Positions 1-7,469 of a stretch of DNA of 64,000 nucleotides are shown piece after piece. The translations under genes and the position numbers were made by a program. The notes beneath the pieces are model-generated. The model worked only from the letters and a program-made list of their open reading frames with translations. It was not told the DNA's origin and made no database searches. How positions within the stretch are numbered: the stretch's first letter is position 1; every line of letters starts with the position of its first letter. Source of the stretch: Treponema sp. (lineage in GTDB: Bacteria > Spirochaetota > Spirochaetia > Treponematales > Treponemataceae); the NCBI GenBank assembly GCA_017548565.1, contig JAFYZU010000010.1, positions 1-64,000 of the forward strand, given 5' to 3'.

Positions 1-107
1 ATACTCAAAAATATTCAGTTGTCTAAACCTTTATTTTATGCTAATATACTTATATCTTATCATGACTCTTGAATATCTTTGATTTACGTTGAGGATATAA
101 GTTATAA

Positions 108-148
108 CTTCCAAGCTGATGACGAGGGTTCGACTCCCTTCTGCCGCT
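108..148 (+). other. 3' half of tRNA-Gly(TCC): integration scar (att-like)
   Basis: From the anticodon loop CTTCCAA to the 3' end CTGCCGCT this matches the 3' half of a tRNA with anticodon TCC: a T-arm GAGGG-TTCGACT-CCCTT pairs correctly, and CTGCCGC would be the 3' acceptor strand. The 5' half is missing: the bases before the loop (TATAA) cannot pair with GCTGA after it, and no D-arm or 5' acceptor strand is present. Tyrosine integrases typically use exactly this anticodon-loop-to-3'-end segment as the crossover core, so I read it as an attL/attR copy. The intact tRNA should lie further left, with the inserted element between. The rightward terminator supports this being the original tRNA locus end. 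Confidence 0.7.
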
Positions 149-157
149 GAATAACAG

Positions 158-184
158 CGCTTCTTGATTCGGGAAGCGTTTTTT
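158..184 (+). terminator. Rho-independent terminator after the tRNA-Gly fragment
   Basis: CGCTTC at 158-163 pairs with GAAGCG at 173-178 and is followed directly by six T. It lies 10 bases after the tRNA fragment, where a tRNA operon terminator would be expected. Confidence 0.75.
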
Positions 185-375
185 ATTTAACCACGGGCTT
201 TGAGGGGAGTCGAACCCTACGGGTTCTTACGCGTTGCATAAATGCAACGGCGCAAAATGCTAAAAACCCTTGCGGCTTTTTTTAACGCATTTTGTCTTCT
301 GCCGCTGTTTTTTAAAGATTTTTTGTCTTCTGACGTTTTAAAGTAAAAAAATGAATGGAGGGGTGTTCAGAACAA
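185..375. repeat. Gene-free stretch with inverted repeats and tRNA-derived fragments
   Basis: No gene is seen here. GGGAGTCGAACCCT at 205-218 is the reverse complement of the T-arm of the tRNA fragment (125-138), a 14-base match. An 8-bp perfect hairpin lies at 232-249 (CGTTGCAT / ATGCAACG). CAAAATGC at 253-260 pairs with GCATTTTG at 287-294 around an inner A-tract/T-tract. CTTCTGCCGCTG, the tRNA 3' end, recurs at about 295-306, and a degenerate CTTCTGACG follows at about 327. The stretch looks like debris of repeated recombination at the tRNA end. Confidence 0.55.
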
Positions 376-582
376 TTACTGTTTTTCTTCCAGTAATATT
401 TCTTCTGCAAGATAAGCATCGCTTAAACAATGAAAATCGCTGATACCTTTACTCATGAGCATGTATGTATTAGATTTGTAAAAAAGTTCCATTGCTTTTT
501 CTTCATCTATATTAGCTTTTTTTGCAAGAAGAGAAATTATGCGTGCGTATTTCATCTGCAAAAGAGTTGCGTCGGCTGTCAT
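376..582 (-). CDS. DUF3791-like small protein (downstream copy)
   Basis: This 68-residue acidic helical protein has the pattern of DUF3791 (KYARIISLLAKK ... YLAEEI near the C-terminus). Its start overlaps the end of the DUF3990 gene by four bases (ATGA), so the two are translationally coupled. It is the last gene of a leftward three-gene operon. DUF3791 proteins are commonly found beside DUF3990 proteins and are suspected antitoxin or partner subunits; that role is inferred here. The other small protein of the operon (1070-1285) is of similar size and type but clearly diverged in sequence. Confidence 0.6.
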   Translation of the reverse strand: MTADATLLQMKYARIISLLAKKANIDEEKAMELFYKSNTYMLMSKGISDFHCLSDAYLAEEILLEEKQ

Positions 583-1073
583 ACTTCTGCTCCTTTTGCT
601 TCGTAGCTGGATTCAAATTTAAGGACTGTTTCTAAGACTTTCTGATTGATAAAACAAATCTGATTATTCGGCTTTTCGAATTTAAGACGCTGCAATGCTG
701 TTGATTTATCTATGAGGTCAGTAAAATAAAGCTCAACAGTGTTGAAGACTTTATCGTTTGCAATGCCACCTTCTATAATGTCATATTTTAAATAATCTTT
801 TGAACCGCCACGGCAAGCAAGAACGAAATCGAGACATTCTTCATTGTATTCCGGAAATTTCTTATAGAGGTATTTTTTTTGAATATCAGTGTCGTCATAG
901 TTGTAAATATTAATGACACCTTTTTTGCCGAGAGATATAAAACGTTGCACCCATTTTTCAGCCTGGCTTTGCTTATTTGTTGTATAAAAGCCTTTGCCAA
1001 AATCAAGGTTGTCGCGACCGTAAGAAACAAGTGGTTTATCTACAATGACTGTTGAACCGTGGTAGAGCTTCAT
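579..1073 (-). CDS. DUF3990 protein, ADP-ribosyltransferase-like toxin candidate
   Basis: The 164-residue product opens with LYHGS and then has a G-x-GFYTT element (residues about 26-32) followed by QAEKWVQRF. This is the signature of DUF3990, a family assigned from memory to the ART-like fold (compare the H and Y/T positions of ADP-ribosyltransferases). It overlaps both neighbours by ATGA (1070-1073 and 579-582), giving a DUF3791 - DUF3990 - DUF3791 order. Such coupling of one enzyme-like gene with tiny partners is typical of toxin-antitoxin modules. Catalytic activity and the target are not shown by the sequence. Confidence 0.65.
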   Translation of the reverse strand: MKLYHGSTVIVDKPLVSYGRDNLDFGKGFYTTNKQSQAEKWVQRFISLGKKGVINIYNYDDTDIQKKYLYKKFPEYNEECLDFVLACRGGSKDYLKYDIIEGGIANDKVFNTVELYFTDLIDKSTALQRLKFEKPNNQICFINQKVLETVLKFESSYEAKGAEV

Positions 1074-1285
1074 GCAACAAGATTCATTTCTTTTAGAACT
1101 GACACTATTTCGTCTACTATATATTGTTTGCTTTGAGTATGAAGTGCTTCATAAGAAGGTATAATGTATGAATGAAGCAGGCCTGAAGAATTGAGAATTT
1201 GAAATAATTCTGAGCCAGTTTTTCCAAGTTGTTTTGCAACATTTTCAATGCAAAAAACTGAGTATTCTATTTGCTTATTACTCAT
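1070..1285 (-). CDS. DUF3791-like small protein (upstream copy)
   Basis: A 71-residue protein beginning MSNKQIEYSVFCIENVAKQL, with the short helical layout of DUF3791 proteins. The start at 1285 is chosen because AGAAGGAGG lies just upstream; the longer open frame extending to 1585 has no such site and runs through another gene. It is the first gene of the leftward operon and overlaps the DUF3990 gene by four bases. A partner or antitoxin role for the neighbouring ART-like protein is inferred from context only. Confidence 0.6.
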   Translation of the reverse strand: MSNKQIEYSVFCIENVAKQLGKTGSELFQILNSSGLLHSYIIPSYEALHTQSKQYIVDEIVSVLKEMNLVA

Positions 1286-1307
1286 GGGGTACCTCCTTCT
1301 AATTAAT

Positions 1308-1316
1308 AATATAACA
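1308..1316 (-). promoter_or_regulatory. Extended -10 promoter of the DUF3791/DUF3990 operon
   Basis: On the minus strand TG-T-TATATT lies 22 bases before the start codon, with AGGAGG between. No good -35 is seen; the TGN extension can compensate. Confidence 0.4.
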
Positions 1317-1321
1317 TAATT

Positions 1322-1771
1322 TTGGATTTTTTGCGAGTTGATTTTATTGAGAATGACATATACAAAAAAGGAAAACCGCTGTATAAAATAGACAGATATG
1401 TAAATGGTGAGGCACCGTTTAATGACGAAGCTCACATCATCTATGTTAATGGCGAATATAAAGGAAATGATCCTATTGGCGACCTGATGCATGACTTTCA
1501 TTGCAAAAAGGCCGATGATATGAAAAATAAGCTTCTGGCAGAAAGAGCCAGATACCTCAAAGAAAGTGAACAGGGGGTTAAGCATATGTGCAGAATTATG
1601 GAAGACTTTGAAAAAGAAGCAAAAAAAGAAGCCAGAGAAGAAAGAACCATTGAAATGGCTGTAAAACTTCTTGAAAGCGGTAAAATGAACGAAGAGGAAC
1701 TTTCTACAATGTTTAAACTCACTGCAAAGCAGATGCAGGCAATAAAAGAAAGAGTTGCTGTTCTGGCTTAA
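1322..1771 (+). pseudogene. C-terminal remnant of an Rpn-family (PD-(D/E)XK transposase-like) nuclease
   Basis: The 149-residue frame resembles the C-terminal half of Rpn/PDDEXK_2 recombination-promoting nucleases: KIDRYVNGEAPFNDEAHIIYVNG, then the GDLMHDFHCKKADDM segment, then a charged helix and a helix-turn-helix-like tail (EEELSTMFKLTAKQMQAIKE). The N-terminal catalytic PD-(D/E)XK core is absent, and the only start is a TTG without a ribosome site in the promoter region of the divergent operon. Family members are usually about 290-320 residues, so roughly half is missing. I consider it a 5'-deleted remnant. Confidence 0.65.
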
Positions 1772-1824
1772 TTAATTTGACTAATATTATTCGGGCTGGT
1801 TGAAACACCCAGGTCCATCTAAGA

Positions 1825-1849
1825 CGAGGAAGTTCCTCGCCTTTTTTTT
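1825..1849 (+). terminator. Rho-independent terminator
   Basis: CGAGGAA / TTCCTCG inverted repeat with a one-base centre, followed within two bases by eight T. It lies after the Rpn remnant. Confidence 0.7.
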
Positions 1850-1864
1850 GAGTGGGAAAATATT

Positions 1865-2403
1865 TTGAAAGAATTAAGCATTTTTATAGACGAATCTGGA
1901 GACTTTGGAGAATACAGTTATCATTCTCCATATTACATCATAACTATGGTATTCCATAATCAGGATGTAGATATTCAGGAAAATATAAAACACCTTGATA
2001 CTGAACTCTCTTATCTTGGACTTAAAAATCTTTGTATTCATACTGGACCGATTATCCGTAAAGAAGAAATTTACAAAGAAATGGATGTTGTTGAACGCCG
2101 CAGAATATTCAACAAAATGATGGCTTTTATACGTTCTATTGATGTTCAGTACAAATGCTTTTACATAGAAAAGAAACACATTGAAGATTCTGTTGAAGCA
2201 ACAGGAAATCTTTCAAAGCAGATTTCTCAGTTCATCAGAGAGCATTATAACGAGTTTCTTGCTTTTGATTCTGCACAATGGAACTTATAAAATTAAAAAT
2301 TGAAAATAATGCTTTTTCTAATTCAGAACTTACATTCTTTTGTAATATGAGAGACTTAAAGCAGAACTATCTGAAACCTCTGAAAAAGAAGGAATGGAAA
2401 TAA
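1865..2403 (+). pseudogene. DUF3800 protein with internal deletion and frameshift
   Basis: The first 138 or so codons encode a DUF3800 N-terminus (SIFIDESGDFGEYS with the acidic D-E-S-G-D motif, TTG start). The frame then ends abruptly after FLAFDSAQWNL. From 2278, in another frame, ELIKLKIENNAFSNSELTFF and then RDLKQNYLKPLKKKEWK continue to a TAA at 2401-2403, matching how DUF3800 proteins usually end. The middle segment, which normally carries a second acidic motif before the C-terminal E-L-I-K-L helix, is lost. The family has been compared with RNase H-like enzymes; this copy should be inactive. Confidence 0.65.
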
Positions 2404-2419
2404 TCTCCGGAATGATACG

Positions 2420-2445
2420 AGCACCCCTTGTTGGGTGCTTTTTTT
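2420..2445 (+). terminator. Rho-independent terminator
   Basis: AGCACCC / GGGTGCT stem with a six-base loop, followed by a T-tract. It closes the DUF3800 remnant and overlaps the open 5' end of the next reading frame. Confidence 0.75.
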
Positions 2446-2803
2446 ATATAACGAGATACAGACAGTAAAAGACTGCCAGGTGTTCACAAATTATGACAAC
2501 ATAACAGAAATGATTAACATCGTTGATATGAATACAAAGCTGCGTGTTCCTAACTGCGTGATAGACGGCAGAAGGATTATCTTTATTGATCCAAAACTTG
2601 AAGGGCACGTTTTATTCCTTAATTACAATGCAGGCTTTTTGCAAGAGACTTTTCCGGCAGACTTAAAGGAAGCAGTAATCAAAATGTTTCTGATAAAGAG
2701 AAAAGACTTTTATAAAAGCGTAAATCATGAAGAAATAGAGAATACAGAACTGCCGCCAGATGTGCAGAAAATCATACACAGCTATAAAAGGAAGTGGTTA
2801 TGA
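2435..2803 (+). pseudogene. 5'-truncated phage head-tail connector-like gene
   Basis: The C-terminal half reads as a gp6/gp8-type head-tail connector: a V-L-F-L-N-Y-N-A-G-F segment, then FPADLKEAVIKMFLIKRKDFY, then LPPDVQKIIHSYKRKWL. This corresponds to the pattern 'G-x(n)-PADLK-A-hydrophobic-x-R-x-Y ... P-x-V-x-LL-x-Y-R' of that family. Family members are nearer 170-190 residues, and this frame begins only inside the T-tract of a terminator with a GTG and no ribosome site, so the first third is probably missing. It overlaps the next gene by ATGA, as phage morphogenesis genes often do. Assignment is from motif memory. Confidence 0.5.
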
Positions 2804-3201
2804 TTACAAGTTTCGAGAACGTTTATAAAGAACTTGAAAAGCTGTTGATTGAAAAGCTTCCAGAGTACATACAGAAAATCAATATAAAATATAACGACCA
2901 GATAATACTAAAAACATTTGAGAATAAAGCTCTGGAAGAAAACTGTATAAAACTGCCATGTTTTAAGTTCACAACATATAAGGCAACTTACTCTGAAAAG
3001 GACAGAATCATCTGCAATACAGAGTTTAAGATAGACTTTGAAATAAAGTTTGCAGAACATGAATCATATAAAATATGGAAGTTTGACAGATACATTCAGG
3101 CAATAAATGCCATGCTTTGTGAAACCGAAACAGAATACTCATATACAATCAGCGAGGAAGAGAACTTTAAGTTTACAATTACTGTAATTGTAGAATTTTA
3201 A
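2800..3201 (+). CDS. Putative phage tail-completion/terminator-like protein
   Basis: A 133-residue alpha/beta protein, rich in alternating strands towards the C-terminus. The start ATG at 2800 overlaps the stop of the connector-like gene (ATGA) and follows AGGAAG; a GTG six bases earlier is less likely. I do not recognise specific catalytic residues. The size, the helix-then-strands layout and the position immediately after a connector-like gene are what a tail-terminator or minor structural protein would show. Function rests mainly on context. Confidence 0.35.
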   Translation: MITSFENVYKELEKLLIEKLPEYIQKINIKYNDQIILKTFENKALEENCIKLPCFKFTTYKATYSEKDRIICNTEFKIDFEIKFAEHESYKIWKFDRYIQAINAMLCETETEYSYTISEEENFKFTITVIVEF

Positions 3202-3226
3202 ATCCCCAAAACAAAAAGATGTATCA

Positions 3227-3232
3227 TATAAT
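3227..3232 (+). promoter_or_regulatory. -10 box, probable leaderless promoter
   Basis: A perfect TATAAT ends six bases before the ATG at 3239, so the transcript would start at or next to the start codon. No ribosome site and no clear -35 are visible. Confidence 0.4.
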
Positions 3233-3238
3233 CTAAGT

Positions 3239-3487
3239 ATGAGTAACATACATCATTATTCCTATTTTACAAAAGAAGACGTGGAACACATTAAAGATGT
3301 GATTGCTTTACACTGCCACTGGAGCGATAAGGTAATGAATAAAGTTGAAGATTTCTTTGACTTTTTAGACATTCCCGAAGGACAAGTTGTAGAAATACAA
3401 AGCACGCTTGTACCTATAGAAAAGCCGGCGGCTATGCTTGGTGAGGCTTTCTATATTTTAGGACAACAATTAGCTGAAAAAAAATAA
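3239..3487 (+). CDS. Hypothetical 82-residue protein
   Basis: Not recognised. The protein is soluble and mostly helical, beginning MSNIHHYSYFTKEDVEHIKD, with His and aromatic residues near the N-terminus and no membrane segment or signal. It lies alone between the phage-like genes and the restriction operon, with its own -10 box. Its size and position suit a small regulator, antitoxin or phage accessory protein, but nothing in the sequence decides between these. Confidence 0.45.
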   Translation: MSNIHHYSYFTKEDVEHIKDVIALHCHWSDKVMNKVEDFFDFLDIPEGQVVEIQSTLVPIEKPAAMLGEAFYILGQQLAEKK

Positions 3488-3577
3488 CACCCTGTATCAT
3501 TATTTGAGACAGCATAAGTAGTATAATACAAAAACAAACCTATGATTCTCTTTTTATGCCCCAAAAGTACATTTGTG

Positions 3578-3586
3578 TGGTATAAT
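3578..3586 (+). promoter_or_regulatory. Extended -10 promoter of the defence operon
   Basis: TG-G-TATAAT, a perfect extended -10, lies 27 bases before hsdM. GGGG at 3602-3605 precedes the start codon. No other convincing promoter or terminator was seen before 15,719, so it may drive all eight genes. Confidence 0.6.
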
Positions 3587-3613
3587 AGAACAATTATAAA
3601 TGGGGAAAAATAA

Positions 3614-6172
3614 ATGACAAAACAGCAGCTTGCTTCCCGAATCTGGGAAAGTGCAAATAAAATGAGAAATAAGATTGAGGCCAGTGAGTACAAGGATTAT
3701 ATTCTTGGTCTTATCTTTTATAGATTCCTTTCTGATGAAGAAATAAAATGGCTTAAAACAGAACTTGGCTGTTCTGATAAAGATATTAAAGACGCTCTTT
3801 CTGATGAGCAGACAATCATACAGGTAAAATCTGCGCTTGGTTATTACATTGCCTATAATGACCTTTTTACTACCTGGTTTTCTAAAAAGAACTTTTCTAT
3901 TAAAGATGTAAGTAATGCCCTTATTGAGTTTACGCACAATATTGATCCAAAACATAAAAAGATTTTTGATAAGATTTTTGATTCTTTGCAGGTTGGACTT
4001 GGAAAGCTTGGTGATAATACTGCGGCACAGACTAAGGCGGTAAGTAAGCTCATTACTCTTATTCGATGTATTCCAATGAATGACCGCAATACTGATTATG
4101 ATGTTCTTGGTTTTATTTATGAATATCTGATTGGAATGTTTGCGGCTAATGGTGGTAAGAAAGCAGGAGAATTCTATACTCCGCATGAAGTAAGTCTTTT
4201 GATGAGTGAAATTATTGCAGAGCATCATAAAGATAAAAAAACGCTTAAGATTTATGACCCGACATGTGGTTCTGGTTCTCTTCTTATCAATATTGGTAAA
4301 ACTGCAAGCAAGTACATGGATAAGGATTCAATCCAGTATTATGCCCAGGAACTTATTGGAAACACTTACAACCTTATGCGTATGAATCTTGTAATGCGTG
4401 GAATTAAGGTTGCCAATATCAATACACGTCAGGCTGATACTTTGGAAGATGACTGGCCGATTTTTGATGAAAACGGAAATTACGAGTTCTTGCCACTGGA
4501 TGCGGTCGTATCGAACCCACCGTATTCTCAGGAATGGGACCCGACTGATAAAGACCAGGACCCTCGTTATGACGGGTACGGAATTGCTCCAAAGAGTAAA
4601 GCTGACTATGCATTCCTTCTACATGATTTGTATCACCTAAACAACGGCGGAATTATGACAATTGTTTTGCCGCACGGTGTACTTTTCCGTGGTAGTGATG
4701 AAGATGGAGAAAGTTCAAACGGCGAAGGTGCTATCAGAAAGAATCTGATATTAAATAACAAGATTGATGCAATTATTGGGCTTCCTGCAAATATTTTCTT
4801 TGGTACTGGTATTCCAACAATTATTATGGTATTGAAGCAGCAGCGAAGTAATACTGATATTCTTTTTATTGATGCCTCAAAAGGTTTTGAAAAAGTCGGT
4901 AAGAATAACAAGCTTCGTGAATGTGATATTAAAAAGATTGTAGATATATTCGCAAGCCGCGCAACAATTATAGGATTTAGCCGCAAAGTTGAGCTTGATG
5001 AAATTAAGGCAAACAATTTCAACTTGAACATTCCGCGCTATGTAGATTCATCTGAAAAAGAAGAAGAATACGACCTTTATGCAAGCATGTTCGGTGGTAT
5101 TCCAAAAAGCGAACTTGAAGATTTGAATCTTTATTGGGAAACAATGCCAGGATTAAAGGAAGCTCTCTTTGATGACAACGGCTCTCCTTATTTACAGGTA
5201 AAAGACTGCGATATTGCTGATACAATCAAAAATCACAAAGATGTAGACGCTTTCAAAAATGCTTACAAAGCTGCTTTTGCTGATTTTGATTCTTATCTTA
5301 AAAAAGAACTTATTGAAGGCTACAAAAATGTAAATATTGCAAAAGAAGAATCTTTGATTGCTGATAATATTTTTGAGCGATTGCAGAAACTTCCTTTGCT
5401 TGATAAATACACTTCTTACCAGAGTCTTGCAGAAAGCTGGTCTAAGATTGCGCTTGATTTGGAATACATGCAGGCAGAAGGAATAGACTGCTGCAAGCAT
5501 ATTGATGATGTAATTGAAATTAACGAAGACGGTGAAGAAGAAAAAGTTGACCGCGAAGGTCATGTTTTGCCATTTGAATTGATACAGAAATACGTTCTTA
5601 CAGATGACTGGAATAAGCTTCAGGAATTGATAAAAGATAAAGAAAGCAAAGAAAGTCAGATTAGCTCAATGGCAGAAAATATTTGCGAGCTTTTAGGTGA
5701 AGATGCTGAATTCAGTTTTAGTGCAAAAGATGTTAAGGCATTAAAAGAAAAACTTAGTAAGAATCAGATAGAAGAAAATGCAGATGAAATAAAAGCACTT
5801 CTTACTGATGGCGAAAAGATTCAGTCTGAACTTAAAACAACAAAGAAGAATCTTACTGACCAGGAAATGCTTTTGCATGGAAAAACAGAAAGAGCTTATG
5901 CAGACCTTTCAGAAGATAAAATAAAAGACCTTCTTGAAATTAAATGGATAAAAGGACTTTCTGAAAAACTTGAAAAGCAGTGTGCTGATGTAATTGAATC
6001 TTTAATTGAAAAACTTGAAAGCCTTAAAAAGAAATACGGCATTACTTATGAAAGCCTGCAGAATGACATTGCAGAAACAAAGAAAACTCTGTGCGGTTTA
6101 ATGGACGAACTTGAAGCAAGCGAGTTTGACAAAAAAGGCCTTGAAGAGTTTCAGAAGATATTGAGGGGATAG
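3614..6172 (+). CDS. hsdM: Type I restriction-modification methyltransferase subunit HsdM
   Basis: HsdM transfers a methyl group from S-adenosylmethionine to adenine N6 in the bipartite site chosen by HsdS. An N-terminal helical domain (about 1-150) precedes an N6-DNA methylase domain with the AdoMet motif D215-PTCGSGSLL and the catalytic N301-PPY. At 852 residues it is much longer than the classic 500-530. The extra C-terminal part (about 480-852) includes predicted coiled coils rich in E and K (for example LEKQCADVIESLIEKLESLKKK) that could contact HsdS or HsdR. It is first in the operon, five bases before hsdS. Assignment is firm; the role of the extension is unknown. Confidence 0.95.
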   Translation: MTKQQLASRIWESANKMRNKIEASEYKDYILGLIFYRFLSDEEIKWLKTELGCSDKDIKDALSDEQTIIQVKSALGYYIAYNDLFTTWFSKKNFSIKDVSNALIEFTHNIDPKHKKIFDKIFDSLQVGLGKLGDNTAAQTKAVSKLITLIRCIPMNDRNTDYDVLGFIYEYLIGMFAANGGKKAGEFYTPHEVSLLMSEIIAEHHKDKKTLKIYDPTCGSGSLLINIGKTASKYMDKDSIQYYAQELIGNTYNLMRMNLVMRGIKVANINTRQADTLEDDWPIFDENGNYEFLPLDAVVSNPPYSQEWDPTDKDQDPRYDGYGIAPKSKADYAFLLHDLYHLNNGGIMTIVLPHGVLFRGSDEDGESSNGEGAIRKNLILNNKIDAIIGLPANIFFGTGIPTIIMVLKQQRSNTDILFIDASKGFEKVGKNNKLRECDIKKIVDIFASRATIIGFSRKVELDEIKANNFNLNIPRYVDSSEKEEEYDLYASMFGGIPKSELEDLNLYWETMPGLKEALFDDNGSPYLQVKDCDIADTIKNHKDVDAFKNAYKAAFADFDSYLKKELIEGYKNVNIAKEESLIADNIFERLQKLPLLDKYTSYQSLAESWSKIALDLEYMQAEGIDCCKHIDDVIEINEDGEEEKVDREGHVLPFELIQKYVLTDDWNKLQELIKDKESKESQISSMAENICELLGEDAEFSFSAKDVKALKEKLSKNQIEENADEIKALLTDGEKIQSELKTTKKNLTDQEMLLHGKTERAYADLSEDKIKDLLEIKWIKGLSEKLEKQCADVIESLIEKLESLKKKYGITYESLQNDIAETKKTLCGLMDELEASEFDKKGLEEFQKILRG

Positions 6173-6177
6173 TTTTT

Positions 6178-7461
6178 ATGAGTAATGTACAAACAACAAA
6201 AAAATCTCCTCAGATAAGATTCAAAAACTTTTCAGAAGATTGGACTCAGAAAAAATATACAGAAACTTTTGATACTTCTGTATCCAATAATACATTGTCA
6301 CGAGTAGAACTTACAACAGAAAGAACTTCGACTCAGAATGTTCATTATGGCGATGTCCTTATAAAGTTTGATTCAATTCTTGATGTAAAGAATAACGAGA
6401 TTCCATATATTCCTGAAGATGTGAAAATTGACTCGAAGAATCTTTTGAAAAATGGTGATATCGTTTTTGCTGATACTGCGGAAGATGAAACTTGTGGAAA
6501 AGCAACAGAGCTAAATAATATTGATAATGAAAAACTGGTTGCAGGATTGCATACTTTTGTTGCACGTCCAAAACTAAAGTTTGAACCAAAGTATTTGGGA
6601 TATTTTATTAACAGTCCGGCTTATCACAATCAACTACTTCCTTTTATGCAGGGAACAAAAGTTACTTCAATATCTAAAACAAGCATTCAGAAAACATGGG
6701 TTAATTATCCTGATTCAACCGAGCAATCCAAAATCGGTACCATATTCTCTCAGATTGATTCTCTTATTGCTTCTACACAAAAGGAACACGACAAACTTGT
6801 GGCATTAAAAAAATGTATGCTGCAGAAAATGTTTCCAAAGAAAGGCAGCCTTGTGCCGGAAATCAGGTTTAAGGGTTTTTCTGGAGACTGGGAAGAAAAA
6901 AACATTACAGATTTAGCAACAATATTTATTGGACTTGTAACTACAATGACAAAGTTTTATTCAAATCAAGGAACTTTGTTAATTCGTAATTCTGATATAA
7001 AAGACAATTATTTTTCATTCGCAGATAAACCAATTTATTTAACTCAAGAATTTGCAAACCAGAATTCAAACAAAAAGCATAGAATAGGAGATGTTATAAC
7101 GGTACATACAGGAGATGTTGGAACTTCTGCAGTAATTACAGAAAAAGAAAATGGAACTATTGGTTTTGCTACGATTGTAACACGACCAAAGGATAATCTT
7201 TTAGACTCAATGTTTTTATCAATTTTTCTTAATTCGGATAAACATAAACTATGGGCGGTTAGTGTTTCAACAGGTGATGGACGAACTAATTATAATTTGG
7301 GCGATTACACACAATTACAACTTTTACTTCCAACTCTTGAAGAACAACAAAAAATCGGCTCATACTTCCAGAATCTGGATAACCTTATTTCCAAACAGGC
7401 TGCAGAATTGGAAAAACTAAAGAACGTAAAGAAAACTCTTCTTAGCAAGATGTTTGTGTAG
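6178..7461 (+). CDS. hsdS: Type I restriction-modification specificity subunit HsdS
   Basis: HsdS recognises the split DNA target and holds the methylase and translocase subunits. Two target-recognition domains are visible, each introduced by a related segment (PQIRFKNFSEDW near residue 11, PEIRFKGFSGDW near 227). Each is followed by the conserved helix pair (EQSKIGTIFSQIDSLIAS near 181, EQQKIGSYFQNLDNLIS near 381, ending in LQKMF and LSKMF). The two recognition domains differ strongly, giving an asymmetric site. Length (427 residues) is normal and nothing looks broken. It lies eight bases before hsdR. Confidence 0.95.
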   Translation: MSNVQTTKKSPQIRFKNFSEDWTQKKYTETFDTSVSNNTLSRVELTTERTSTQNVHYGDVLIKFDSILDVKNNEIPYIPEDVKIDSKNLLKNGDIVFADTAEDETCGKATELNNIDNEKLVAGLHTFVARPKLKFEPKYLGYFINSPAYHNQLLPFMQGTKVTSISKTSIQKTWVNYPDSTEQSKIGTIFSQIDSLIASTQKEHDKLVALKKCMLQKMFPKKGSLVPEIRFKGFSGDWEEKNITDLATIFIGLVTTMTKFYSNQGTLLIRNSDIKDNYFSFADKPIYLTQEFANQNSNKKHRIGDVITVHTGDVGTSAVITEKENGTIGFATIVTRPKDNLLDSMFLSIFLNSDKHKLWAVSVSTGDGRTNYNLGDYTQLQLLLPTLEEQQKIGSYFQNLDNLISKQAAELEKLKNVKKTLLSKMFV

Positions 7462-7469
7462 AGGCAAAT

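Noticed and set aside
1-3500. Integron cassette array, suggested by short genes each followed by a hairpin
   Set aside because: No repeated attC-like sites with GTT-ending core sequences were found, gene orientation is mixed, and no integrase is present.
3554-4228. Minus-strand frame of 224 codons over the start of hsdM
   Set aside because: It covers the hsdM promoter and coding start, and shows no ribosome site or recognisable domain.
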